Positions 26,509 to 35,799 of a DNA stretch of 64,000 nt are shown here, one piece after another. Positions within the stretch are counted from its first letter, which is position 1; each line of letters begins with the position of its first letter. The position numbers and the translations under genes were made by a program. This DNA comes from Azoarcus_F sp048158365 (GTDB taxonomy: Bacteria > Pseudomonadota > Gammaproteobacteria > Burkholderiales > Rhodocyclaceae): the NCBI GenBank assembly GCA_048158365.1, contig JBLLNL010000001.1; one strand, written 5' to 3'. The notes beneath the pieces are model-generated. The model was not told where the DNA came from and did not search any database. It was given only the letters and a program-made list of their open reading frames with translations.

Positions 26509-28782
26509 TCAGCGATCGACGTCCGCATCTACGACCGTGAGCGCGGTCATATTGACCAGTCGTCGTACCGTGGACGAAGGTGTCAGGATGTGCACCGGGC
26601 GTGCCGCGCCGAGCAGGATCGCGCCGACCGTGATGCCATGGCCGGCGGCGACCCTGAGCAGGTTGAAGGCGATGTTGGCCGCGTCGACGTTCGGCATGAT
26701 GAGCACGTTGGCTTCGGTCTTCAGCCGCATGTCGGGAAAGATATCGGTACGGATGGATGGTGCCAACGCTGAGTCGCCCTGCATCTCGCCCTCGACCGAT
26801 AGATCGGGCGCGCGCGCGTTGATCAGCGCCAATGCGTCGCGCATCTTTAGCGCGGACGCCGCGTCCGAACTGCCGAAGTTCGAGTGCGACAGCAGCGCGA
26901 CGGTCGGCTCGATGCCGAAGCGGCGCACCTCCTCGGCGGCCAGCACCGTCATCTCGGCGAGCTGTTCCGGCGTCGGATCCTGATTCACATGCGTGTCGCA
27001 GATAAACAGCTGGCGTCCGGGCAGCATCAGCATCTGCATCGCTGCGAAGGTGTCCACCCCCTCGCGCAGGCCGATCACCTGGCGCACGTAGCGCAGGTGG
27101 TCCATGTAGGTCCCGTTGGTGCCGCACAGCATGCCGTCGGCGTCGCCGCGGCGCACCAGCATCGCCGCGACCAGCGTCGGGCGACTGCGCATCCTTTCCT
27201 TCGCGATCGCGGTGGTGACGCCATCGCGCCCGCCCAGACGCAGGTATTCGCTCCAGCAGGCATCGTAGCGCGGGTCATCGAGGATGTTCACGCACTCGCA
27301 GTCTTCGCCCAGGCGCATGCGCAGCCCGAAACTTTCGATGCGTGCTGCGATCACGTCCGCGCGACCGATGAACAGCGGACGCGCGATGCCTTCGTCAATG
27401 ACGATCTGCGCGGCACGCAGCACGCGCTCGTCCTCGCCCTCGGCATATGCGATGCGCTTGGGCGCCAGTCTTGCCGCCTGCAACACCGGCTCCATGCTGG
27501 TGCCGGAGTGGTAGACGAAGCGGCGCAGGCGTTGCCGGTAGACATTGAAGTCCTCGATCGGACGCGTCGCGACGCCGGAGTCCATCGCCGCCTTCGCAAC
27601 TGCCGGAGCGACGCGCTCCATCAGCCGAGGATCGAAGGGCTTCGGAATCAGGTACTCGGGACCGAAGCGCAAGCCTTCGGCGCCATAGGCGCTGGCGACT
27701 TCGGCCGGAATCTCGGCATGGGTCAGGTCGGCGATCGCGCGCACCGTGGCGACCTTCATCTCCTCGTTGATCGTCGTCGCCCCGACGTCTAGCGCGCCTC
27801 GGAAGATGAATGGAAAGCACAGCACGTTATTGACCTGATTCGGGTGATCCGAGCGGCCGGTGCCGATGATCGCGTCCGGGCGGACCGCTTTCGCGTCCTC
27901 CGGATTGATCTCCGGGGTCGGATTGGCCATCGCGAGGATGATCGGGTCGCGTGCCATCTTCGCGACCATGTCGGGCTTGAGCACGCCGCCTGCCGACAGA
28001 CCCAGGAAGATGTCGGCGCCGTCGACGATGTCCGCCAGCGTGCGGGCCGGCGTGTCGCGGGCGTAGCGTTCCTTGCTCGCATCCATCGCGCCCGGGCGGC
28101 CGACGTAGATCACGCCCTTGCCGTCGACGACGCGGATGTTTTCCGCCGGCATGCCGAGGCTCACCAGCAGGTCCAGGCACGCGATCGCGGCCGCGCCGGC
28201 GCCCGACGCGGCCAGCTTAGCGTCGCGGATCTCCTTGCCCACCAGGCGCAGGCCGTTGATGACCGCGGCGGCGGCGACGATCGCGGTACCGTGCTGGTCG
28301 TCGTGGAAAACCGGGATCTTCATGCGCTCGCGCAGCTTCTTCTCGATGTAGAAACACTCCGGGGACTTGATGTCCTCGAGGTTGATGCCGCCGAAGGTCG
28401 GCTCCATGCTGGCGATGATGTCGATGAGCTTGTCGGGGTCATGCTCGTCGAGTTCGATGTCGAACACGTCGATGCCGGCGAACTTCTTGAACAGACAGCC
28501 CTTGCCCTCCATCACCGGCTTGCCGGCGAGCGCACCGATGTTGCCCAGTCCGAGTACCGCGGTGCCGTTGGTGATGACCGCGACCAGGTTGCCGCGCGAC
28601 GTGTAGCGCGCGGCCAGCAACGGATCCTCCTGGATCGCGGTGCATGCGAAGGCCACGCCGGGCGAATAGGCCAGCGACAGGTCGCGCTGCGTGGCGAGGC
28701 CCTTGGTCGGGGTCACCGAGATCTTCCCTGGGGTCGGAAACTCGTGATAGTTCAGCGCATCCTGGCGCAGTTGCTCGTCCAT
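26509..28782 (-). CDS. maeB: NADP-dependent malic enzyme with phosphotransacetylase-like domain
   Basis: 757 residues: decarboxylates malate to pyruvate with NADP. The first 420 or so residues are the malic domains (SLAYSPGVAFACTAI and VFHDDQHGTAIV, with a GAGAAAIACLDLL nucleotide-binding turn). The last 320 are a phosphate acetyl/butyryl-transferase-like domain (RIAYAEGEDERVLRAAQIV), which in this family is regulatory rather than catalytic. GAGGAG lies upstream of the start. It supplies NADPH and pyruvate during growth on C4 acids. Confidence 0.95.
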   Translation of the reverse strand: MDEQLRQDALNYHEFPTPGKISVTPTKGLATQRDLSLAYSPGVAFACTAIQEDPLLAARYTSRGNLVAVITNGTAVLGLGNIGALAGKPVMEGKGCLFKKFAGIDVFDIELDEHDPDKLIDIIASMEPTFGGINLEDIKSPECFYIEKKLRERMKIPVFHDDQHGTAIVAAAAVINGLRLVGKEIRDAKLAASGAGAAAIACLDLLVSLGMPAENIRVVDGKGVIYVGRPGAMDASKERYARDTPARTLADIVDGADIFLGLSAGGVLKPDMVAKMARDPIILAMANPTPEINPEDAKAVRPDAIIGTGRSDHPNQVNNVLCFPFIFRGALDVGATTINEEMKVATVRAIADLTHAEIPAEVASAYGAEGLRFGPEYLIPKPFDPRLMERVAPAVAKAAMDSGVATRPIEDFNVYRQRLRRFVYHSGTSMEPVLQAARLAPKRIAYAEGEDERVLRAAQIVIDEGIARPLFIGRADVIAARIESFGLRMRLGEDCECVNILDDPRYDACWSEYLRLGGRDGVTTAIAKERMRSRPTLVAAMLVRRGDADGMLCGTNGTYMDHLRYVRQVIGLREGVDTFAAMQMLMLPGRQLFICDTHVNQDPTPEQLAEMTVLAAEEVRRFGIEPTVALLSHSNFGSSDAASALKMRDALALINARAPDLSVEGEMQGDSALAPSIRTDIFPDMRLKTEANVLIMPNVDAANIAFNLLRVAAGHGITVGAILLGAARPVHILTPSSTVRRLVNMTALTVVDADVDR

Positions 28783-28953
28783 TATCGTTCTCCTCTTGTT
28801 GCGTGCGTGTTCGAGGCGGAGCGTGCGGCCGCGCGCGTCACGCGCTCGCGGTTCTGGTCTCCTCCCGGTGCCCTGGCACGATAGGGCACGGTCTTGTTGT
28901 TCTGATGCGGATGATGCGTCGCCGGCCGCCGACGCATCATCCGCCGGTTCGAT

Positions 28954-29976
28954 TCATAACACGCGGTTGAACCACAGCATCGACAGCATCGCGCCGAACA
29001 GCGTGATCAGCGCGCCGGCCGCGGCGAACAGCGCGGTGATCTCGGTCTGCTCGGTCTTGAGCACCATGCGGGTGTTCAGGTTGCGATAGACCGCCTTCAG
29101 ATCCTCGGCGGTACCCGCATGGAAGTACTCCCCGCGCGTCATGCCCGCGATCTCGGTCAGCGCGTCTTCGTCCAGTCCGACCCGCGCGGACCAGCCCCCG
29201 ACATTGATCACATCGCCGGCGATGGTGCCGACCCCGACCGTGAACACGCGCACGCCCAGATCCGCCGCGAGCCGCGCGACTTCGACCGCATCCGGTCCGG
29301 TGGTGCTCTGTCCGTCGGTGAGCAGGATGATCGCCGCATCGGTGTTCGCCCCCGGTTCCATCGGCACCGGGCCGAGGAACTCGGGATGTCGGATCTCGAT
29401 CGCGGACTCGCCGCCCGGGGCCGCGATCATGATCCCGGCCTCCGGAAACAGCGTGGCGAGCGACACCGCCAGGCCGCTGCCGATTGCGGTGCCGTACTGC
29501 AGTTGAAGGTGTTCGATCGCGGCTGAGATGTCCTCACGCGACAGGGTGGGCGGCTGCACCAGCGCGGCGGTCGCGGCGAAGCTGACGACCCCGATACGGG
29601 TGTCGCGGGGCTGCTCGGCCACGAAGCTGCGGGCGGCCTCCTGCGCCGCGATCAGTCGGTTGGGTTCCACGTCGGTCGCGCGCATGCTGCCTGACACGTC
29701 GATTGCAAGGATGACCGACTGCTCCTGGTGCGGCAGCGTCACGATCGCGCTGGGGCGGGCCACGGCAACCAGCATCGTGGTGATGCCCAGCAGAAACAGC
29801 AAGGGCGGAACATGGCGTCGCAGACCCTTATTGGGTCCGACCGCGCGCTTGACCATCGCGAGGCTGGCGTAGCGCAGTGCGACCTTGCGGTTGCGGCGCA
29901 ACAGCAGGATGTAGGTCAGCACCAGCAGCGGAACCATGGTCAGCAGCCATAGCAGATCGGGCCATAGAAAACTCAT
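28954..29976 (-). CDS. VWA-domain membrane protein (BatA-like)
   Basis: 340 residues. Two N-terminal hydrophobic segments (LLWLLTMVPLLVLTYILLL and PPLLFLLGITTMLVAVARP), a von Willebrand A domain with intact MIDAS DVSGSM and ILLTDGQSTTG, and a C-terminal membrane segment. Like BatA/BatB proteins it would expose the VWA domain to the periplasm. Last gene of the operon protease - moxR - DUF58 - VWA; it overlaps DUF58 by 4 bp. A paralogue lies at 33262-34293. Confidence 0.9.
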   Translation of the reverse strand: MSFLWPDLLWLLTMVPLLVLTYILLLRRNRKVALRYASLAMVKRAVGPNKGLRRHVPPLLFLLGITTMLVAVARPSAIVTLPHQEQSVILAIDVSGSMRATDVEPNRLIAAQEAARSFVAEQPRDTRIGVVSFAATAALVQPPTLSREDISAAIEHLQLQYGTAIGSGLAVSLATLFPEAGIMIAAPGGESAIEIRHPEFLGPVPMEPGANTDAAIILLTDGQSTTGPDAVEVARLAADLGVRVFTVGVGTIAGDVINVGGWSARVGLDEDALTEIAGMTRGEYFHAGTAEDLKAVYRNLNTRMVLKTEQTEITALFAAAGALITLFGAMLSMLWFNRVL

Positions 29977-30911
29977 TTTCGGGCCCCCGCCAGATGTCCG
30001 GGCATACCGCTGGCGGCGGCCCGGCTGCGCCAGTTGCGCAGATCGGCAAAACGCAGGATGGCGTCGACCAGGTCGTCGTCGGTGGACAGTTCCAGCGTGT
30101 CGGCGCCGGCACTCTGGAAGGCTGCGTGCAGCGCACTTTCGCGCGCCTCGGCCTGCATGTGGAAACGGCGTCGGAATCCCGCGTCATGCGTGTCCACCAG
30201 CATCTGCTCGCCGGTTTCGGCATCCTCGATCACGACGATGCCGAGATCGGGCAGGTCTGCCTCGAGCGGGTCGGTCAGGCGCACTGCGATCAGGTCGTGG
30301 CGTCGGGCAAGCTGCGCCAGCGGTCCGGCCCAGCCGGGCTGCGAGATGTAGTCGGAGATCACGAACACCAGCGATCGCCTGGGCATGAAGCTGATCGCGG
30401 CGCGCAGCAGCCGACCGAGGTCGGTCTCGGCGGACCGCGGCCGTTCCGGCCTTGCATGGAGCTGATGCAGCAGGTGCAGCACATGGCGGCGGCCGCTGCG
30501 GGCCGGGATCATGGTGTCCCGCTCGGCCCCGTCATGCAGCAGCGCGCCGACACGATTGCCCTGTCGGGTCAGCAGCCGCGCCATCACGGTCACGAATTCG
30601 GTGCCGACGCTGCGCTTGGAGGCTTGCGAACCGAAGTCCACCGACGGGCTCAGATCGACCAGGAACCACGCAGTGATCTCCCTGTCCTCGTGGAACTCCC
30701 GCACGTAGGGCGTGTGCTGCCGGGCGGTGACGTTCCAGTCGATGTGGCGCACGTCGTCTTGGTACTGATACTCGCGCAGATCGGCGAGATCGAGGCCGAA
30801 ACCGCGGAACAGGCTGCGATAGTCGCCCTGCAGCAGGCCGTCGAGCTTGTGGATGACCGTCCACTCGAGGCGACGCAGCATGCGCTCAGGATCGCGTACC
30901 GTGCCGGACAT
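29973..30911 (-). CDS. DUF58 protein
   Basis: 312 residues with the DUF58 core YQDDVRHIDWNVTARQHTPY leading into FLVDLSPSVDFGS, a degenerate VWA-like fold. DUF58 proteins are encoded next to MoxR ATPases and are proposed substrates or partners in the maturation of VWA complexes. It overlaps moxR by 26 bp and the VWA gene by 4 bp, so translation is coupled. No signal peptide or membrane segment. Confidence 0.9.
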   Translation of the reverse strand: MSGTVRDPERMLRRLEWTVIHKLDGLLQGDYRSLFRGFGLDLADLREYQYQDDVRHIDWNVTARQHTPYVREFHEDREITAWFLVDLSPSVDFGSQASKRSVGTEFVTVMARLLTRQGNRVGALLHDGAERDTMIPARSGRRHVLHLLHQLHARPERPRSAETDLGRLLRAAISFMPRRSLVFVISDYISQPGWAGPLAQLARRHDLIAVRLTDPLEADLPDLGIVVIEDAETGEQMLVDTHDAGFRRRFHMQAEARESALHAAFQSAGADTLELSTDDDLVDAILRFADLRNWRSRAAASGMPGHLAGARK

Positions 30912-31902
30912 GGGCCTCCAGCGGTTTTTCGGGCGGGGTGATGCGTTCGATGACGCGGTCGAGCAGGTCGTCGGCCGTCAGGCCGTCCGACAGGGCCTCG
31001 TAGCTCAGGACCAGCCGGTGGCGCAGCACGTCCGACACCAGGTCCGTGACGTCCTCCGGCAGCACATAGGCGCGTCCGCGCAGGAACGCGAGCGCACGCG
31101 CGCCCTCGATCAGGTGAATCGACGCCCGTGGACTGGCGCCATAGCTCAGGTAATGCGCGAGATCGGCGATGCCGTAGCGTTCCGGATCACGGGTCGCAGC
31201 CACCAGCTTGACCGCGTACTGGATCAGCGCCGGATCCACATACGCATTGCGGCACTCCCGTTGCAGTGCGGCCAGTTCATCGGTGGTGGCCATCGGCGAG
31301 GTGAGTGTGGGCGGACCGGTTACGCGCTCGACGATGGTGAACTCCTCTTCCTCGGTCGGGTAGCCGACCAGCACCTTCATCATGAAACGGTCGACCTGGG
31401 CCTCGGGCAGCGGGTAGGTGCCCTCGGTCTCGATCGGGTTCTGCGTCGCCAGCACCAGAAAAGGGCGCGGCACGTGATGCGTCTCCCCGGCGATGGTCAC
31501 CTGATATTCCTGCATTACTTCGAGCAGCGCACTCTGCACCTTGGCCGGAGCGCGGTTGATCTCGTCGGCCAGCAGCAGGTTCGTGAACACCGGTCCGAGC
31601 GACGTGCTGAACTCGCCGGTGCGCTGATTGTAGATGCGGGTGCCGACCAGGTCGGCGGGGACCAGATCGGGGGTGAACTGGATGCGTCGGAAGTGGCCGC
31701 GGATCGTCTGCGCGAGCGTCTTCACCGTCAGCGTCTTGGCCAGACCGGGCACGCCCTCGACCAGCAGATGCCCCTGCGCGAGCACCGCGACCAGCACCCG
31801 CTCCAGAAAGTGGTCCTGCCCGACGACGACCTTCTTGACTTCGTACAGGACGCGTTCCATCAAGGTTGCGACATCGCCTCGACTCGTTTCCCGGTTTTGC
31901 AT
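30886..31902 (-). CDS. MoxR-family AAA+ ATPase
   Basis: 338 residues. Walker A GVPGLAKTLTVK, Walker B LLADEINRAPAKVQSALLEV and the MoxR-specific ATQNPIETEGTYPLPEAQ are present. MoxR proteins act as chaperones that assemble or activate protein complexes, usually together with VWA and DUF58 partners as encoded here. Cytoplasmic. It follows the S1C protease gene by 20 bp. Confidence 0.95.
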   Translation of the reverse strand: MQNRETSRGDVATLMERVLYEVKKVVVGQDHFLERVLVAVLAQGHLLVEGVPGLAKTLTVKTLAQTIRGHFRRIQFTPDLVPADLVGTRIYNQRTGEFSTSLGPVFTNLLLADEINRAPAKVQSALLEVMQEYQVTIAGETHHVPRPFLVLATQNPIETEGTYPLPEAQVDRFMMKVLVGYPTEEEEFTIVERVTGPPTLTSPMATTDELAALQRECRNAYVDPALIQYAVKLVAATRDPERYGIADLAHYLSYGASPRASIHLIEGARALAFLRGRAYVLPEDVTDLVSDVLRHRLVLSYEALSDGLTADDLLDRVIERITPPEKPLEAHVRHGTRS

Positions 31903-31922
31903 CGCTGCCCTCCGTCGGACGC

Positions 31923-32921
31923 TCAGAATGGTGACAGACCGGCCGCGCCGGCGGCATTCTCGATCGGGACCGCAAAACCGATGCCGATGAAAACGCCGTG
32001 CTGGCGCGGATTGAGGATGCCGGTCACGATGCCGACCACCTCGCCGTCGCTGGTGACCAGCGGTCCGCCGGAACTGCCCGGGTTGGCAGCCGCGTCGAAC
32101 TGGATCAGATTGGTCAGCACCCGCTGGCCTTCGGGTGACACGAATTCGCGCCGCAGCCCGGACACGACGCCGGCACTGACCGACGGACCGAGCCCGAACG
32201 GAAAGCCGACTGCGACCACGCGTTCCCCGAGGGCGAGTCCGGTGGTCGAGCGCATCGTGGCGGCGACCAGACCGTTCGGGATCTCGCGTGCCTGCAGCAC
32301 CGCCAGATCGTGTTCCGGGCGCATGCCGACAACGTCGGCCTCGGATTCGAAGCCGTTGGCGAACACCAGCGTGATTCGCTCCGCACCTGCGACCACATGC
32401 AGATTGGTCAGGATGGTCCCGTCGTCCACGATCACGACGCCGGTGCCGACGTTGCTGTCGTCATCCGTTTCATCCCCTGAAGTCGCCACCTTGCTGCGCA
32501 CCCTGACCACCGAAGGCTGGATCACCTGATGCGCGCGCACCGCGGGCGAGGTCATCGCCTGCGCGTCGATCTTGCGCTGGATCGCGGCGTCGATGTCGAT
32601 CGACCCGGCCGTCCCCGTGCCTGCGGAGATCCAGGCCTGTGCGACGAACAGCAGCGACGCGATCAGCGCGCCTGCGCCGACCAGCGCGAACCGCTCGCGA
32701 CGCGAAGTGGTGGTGCGAGGCATGGTCTCGACGACCTTGTCGGGGGATGCTGACGCCGCGTCCGGCGCCGCCGCGCTGGAGGGCGGGAGCGTGCGGCTCG
32801 ATGCAGGCGTGCGGCTCGAGCGAGACGCGCCGCGGATCGAATCGGCCGAGCCGGACGGGCCGACGCCCGACCGTCTTCGCGCAGGTCCCGAATGACTGTA
32901 AAGCGGGATTCGCTTCATCAC
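31923..32921 (-). CDS. Membrane-anchored S1C trypsin-like serine protease (HtrA-type, no PDZ)
   Basis: 332 residues. A disordered Ser/Arg/Ala-rich cytoplasmic region of about 75 residues, one membrane anchor (LVGAGALIASLLFVAQAW), then a periplasmic chymotrypsin fold with His in LTNLHVV, Asp in EHDLAVL and Ser in NPGSSGGPL. A PDZ domain, normal in DegP/DegS, is absent: the protein ends shortly after the protease domain. First gene of the MoxR operon. An internal start at MPRTTTSRRERF would remove most of the disordered region. Substrate unknown. Confidence 0.88.
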   Translation of the reverse strand: MMKRIPLYSHSGPARRRSGVGPSGSADSIRGASRSSRTPASSRTLPPSSAAAPDAASASPDKVVETMPRTTTSRRERFALVGAGALIASLLFVAQAWISAGTGTAGSIDIDAAIQRKIDAQAMTSPAVRAHQVIQPSVVRVRSKVATSGDETDDDSNVGTGVVIVDDGTILTNLHVVAGAERITLVFANGFESEADVVGMRPEHDLAVLQAREIPNGLVAATMRSTTGLALGERVVAVGFPFGLGPSVSAGVVSGLRREFVSPEGQRVLTNLIQFDAAANPGSSGGPLVTSDGEVVGIVTGILNPRQHGVFIGIGFAVPIENAAGAAGLSPF

Positions 32922-33261
32922 GCCCCTCCTGTTCCAATGCCTGGACCCGGTTCAAGCTGATCAGCGAACAGTTGCGCGCGACCCTGCTTCCAATGAGGTG
33001 TGCAGGACATGGTCGTGTCGCTGAAAACGAACTAATCTGACTATAGCCCAGCGCAGAGATTCCGTGGCGCTGGGAATTTGCTCGACCGGCTGCGCTCGGG
33101 AGCGCAGAGCGGCGAATCCGCACCGCAGGCTCGACGCGCGCGCCGGCGGAGCCTGGGCACCATTTCGGTCGAAGCGGGTCAGCACTGTCAGGGCCCGGTG
33201 CGCGCAAGCGGATCGCGGTGGTGCGCACGGCGGTATCGATGAACGGGCGAGGGATGTGCCA
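32922..33261. other. Divergent intergenic region, no gene
   Basis: 340 bp between the divergent protease and second VWA gene. Both promoters should lie here. A CTATAGCCC box near 33041 could be a -10, but no matching -35 is clear. No RNA gene or strong hairpin found. Confidence 0.4.
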
Positions 33262-34293
33262 ATGAGTCTTGTATGGCCCGCGATGCTGTGGGGCTTGCTG
33301 CTGCTGCCGGCGCTCGTCGCGTGCTACCTGCTGCTGCAGCGGCGGCGCAAGCGCAATCGCCTGCGCTATCCCAGTCTCGCGCTGATCCGTGGGTCGGTCG
33401 GACCGGGTCAGAGTCTGCGGTGTCATGTGCCGCCCGCGCTGCTGTTGCTGGCGCTGGCCGCGACCGTTTTCGCGCTGGCCCGCCCCAGTTCGATCGTGAT
33501 CTTGCCGTCGGATCAACGCACGCTGATCCTGGCACTCGATGTGTCGCTGAGCATGAGCGCGCCCGACATCGAGCCGAACCGCCTGGCCGCCGCGCAGGCG
33601 GCTGCGCGTGGCTTCGTCGAGGATCTGCCGTCGGACCTGCAGGTGGGCATCGTGTCCTTCGCAGGAACGGCGTCGCTGGTCCAGGCGCCGACCATCGATC
33701 GGATGGCCGTGGTCTCGGCGATCGACCGTCTGCTGCTGGACCGGCATACCGCAATCGGCAGCGCCATTCTGGTGTCGCTCGCGACGTTGTTTCCCGCTCA
33801 GGGCCCGGATCTGGACACGATGCTGCTCGGCGACTGGCAGGGCGCGTCGTCGGGCGGTGGGCGGGCTGGCGAGGCGAGCGCGATCGCGGTGCCGGGCAGC
33901 TACCCGTCGGCCGCGATCATCCTGCTCACCGACGGGCGCAGCACCACCGGGCCGCATCCGATCGAGGCGGCCCGCGTCGCGGCCGATCGCGGTGTGCGCG
34001 TGTACACGGTCGGGTTCGGGACGACCGAGGGCGCCACCGTCACGACCGAGGGCTGGTCGATGTACATGCGCTTCGACGAGGGATCGCTGAGGGCAGTCGC
34101 CGACATCACCGACGCGGAGTACTTTCATGCCGGCACCGCGGCGGACCTGCGCAGGGTCTATGACGACCTCAGTGCGCGCTTCGTGCTCGAACGGCAGGAA
34201 ACCGAACTCACCGCGCTCTTCGCCGCGGCGGCCACGGCACTGGCCGTTCTGGCGGGTCTGCTGTCGCTGGTGTGGTTCAATCGCGAGATCTGA
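33262..34293 (+). CDS. Second VWA-domain membrane protein (BatA-like paralogue)
   Basis: 343 residues, same architecture as the gene at 28954: two N-terminal membrane segments, VWA domain with MIDAS DVSLSM and ILLTDGRSTTG, and a C-terminal membrane segment ending VWFNREI (paralogue: LWFNRVL). It carries a longer Gly/Ser-rich loop (GASSGGGRAGEASA). The start at 33262 has GAGGGA upstream. It is divergent from the MoxR operon rather than inside it. Confidence 0.88.
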   Translation: MSLVWPAMLWGLLLLPALVACYLLLQRRRKRNRLRYPSLALIRGSVGPGQSLRCHVPPALLLLALAATVFALARPSSIVILPSDQRTLILALDVSLSMSAPDIEPNRLAAAQAAARGFVEDLPSDLQVGIVSFAGTASLVQAPTIDRMAVVSAIDRLLLDRHTAIGSAILVSLATLFPAQGPDLDTMLLGDWQGASSGGGRAGEASAIAVPGSYPSAAIILLTDGRSTTGPHPIEAARVAADRGVRVYTVGFGTTEGATVTTEGWSMYMRFDEGSLRAVADITDAEYFHAGTAADLRRVYDDLSARFVLERQETELTALFAAAATALAVLAGLLSLVWFNREI

Positions 34294-34451
34294 TCGGGCC
34301 GGCACCTTGATGCGGGACCGACAGCAGGGATCGAAGCCGGCCGCGATCCGCCTCGCGCGATCCGGACGGCCCGTCCGAGACCAAGCTTTGCTTGTGCGCG
34401 CGCCATACGGCAGGGTATCTTTGCCCCTCGTTCACCGTATCGGGAATCTTC

Positions 34452-35735
34452 ATGTCGAGCACGTCGCTCCCGCCCGTCAAGCTGGCCTGGACCGTCTGGG
34501 GCCTGGGTGCGCTGCTCTATCTGATCGGCTTCTATCAGCGGGTCGCACCGGCGGTGATCGGCGACAGCCTGATGGCCGAGTTCATGATCAGCGGCGCGGC
34601 GCTCGGCAATCTGTCGGCGTTCTATTTTTACGCCTACGTCGTCATGCAGGTGCCGACCGGCGTGCTGGCCGACCGCTGGGGCGCGCGCAAGCTGCTGGCC
34701 ACCGGGGCGGCCCTTGCGGCGGTCGGGACCGTGGTCTTCGCCTTCAGCGCCAGCCTCGCCTGGGCGAGTTTCGGGCGCCTGCTGATCGGCGGGTCCGTGG
34801 CGGTGGCTTTCGTGTCGATGCTGAAACTCGCGACGCACTGGTTCGCGCCCAGGCACTTTGCACTGGCCTCCGGCATGGCCCTGTTCGTCGGTATCGTCGG
34901 CGGCGTCTTCGGCGGTGTGCCATTGCGCCTGCTGGTCGATGCGTTCGGCTGGCGTGCGGTGATGCTGGTGTCGGCGGCTGTGACCGCGTTGCTGGCGGTG
35001 GTGATCTGGCTCAGGGTACGCAACGATCCGGAAGACTACGGCTATCGCAGCCATCGATCGCACGGTGCGCACGGCAGCCAACAGGGATCGATCCTGCGCG
35101 GGCTGGCCGACGTGCTCGCCTATCGCAACGTGTGGATCCTGCTGATCACGCCGATCGGTGTCTCCGGTGCGCTTCTGACCTTTGGCGGCCTGTGGGGTGT
35201 GCCCTATCTGCGCCAGGTCTATGGCCTCGATGCGAGCACCGCGGCGGCGATCACATCCGCCTCCCTGGTCGCGTGGGCGCTTGGCGGTCCCTTCCTCGGG
35301 GCCTTGTCCGAACGCTTGGGTCGGCGCAAGCCGCTGCACGTGCTCGGCTGCGTCGTCGGGCTCGTATGCTGGACGCTGCTCGCGCTCGTGCATCTGCCGC
35401 TGCCGGCGCTGATCGGAGTGCTGCTGGTGGCAGGCTTCTTCGCCGGTAACCTGATCATCGGTTTTGCGTTCAACAAGGAATCGGTACCACCCCATCTGGC
35501 CGGTACCGCGTCGGGTGTGTGTAACATGGGGCCGCTGATGGGCGGAATGCTGCTCCAGCCGATCTTCGGCTGGGTGCTCGATCTGAACTGGCAGGGCGTG
35601 GTCGAGGGCGGGGTGCGCCTGTACCCGGCCGAGGCCTTCCAGGCCGGCTTCCTGGTCATCGCAGCCTTCATCGCGCTGTCGATGGTGCTGTCGCTGTTTT
35701 CGCACGAGACCCACTGCCGGCAGAATGTGGGCTGA
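34452..35735 (+). CDS. MFS transporter
   Basis: 427 residues, twelve hydrophobic segments, with the MFS signature GVLADRWGARKLL after helix 2 and ALSERLGRRKPLH after helix 8. The N-terminal FYQRVAPAVIGDSLMAEF is typical of the group including nitrate/organic-acid-type and uncharacterised MFS permeases. No substrate can be deduced. The start at 34452 follows CGGGA; a longer frame adds 20 non-MFS-like residues. It lies 64 bp before the phosphorylase operon on the same strand. Confidence 0.88.
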   Translation: MSSTSLPPVKLAWTVWGLGALLYLIGFYQRVAPAVIGDSLMAEFMISGAALGNLSAFYFYAYVVMQVPTGVLADRWGARKLLATGAALAAVGTVVFAFSASLAWASFGRLLIGGSVAVAFVSMLKLATHWFAPRHFALASGMALFVGIVGGVFGGVPLRLLVDAFGWRAVMLVSAAVTALLAVVIWLRVRNDPEDYGYRSHRSHGAHGSQQGSILRGLADVLAYRNVWILLITPIGVSGALLTFGGLWGVPYLRQVYGLDASTAAAITSASLVAWALGGPFLGALSERLGRRKPLHVLGCVVGLVCWTLLALVHLPLPALIGVLLVAGFFAGNLIIGFAFNKESVPPHLAGTASGVCNMGPLMGGMLLQPIFGWVLDLNWQGVVEGGVRLYPAEAFQAGFLVIAAFIALSMVLSLFSHETHCRQNVG

Positions 35736-35799
35736 TCGCGGACATTTGACCGGTTTCGCTCCTTTCGTGACTCACGCGTCGCCAGTGCAGGCTTGAACG

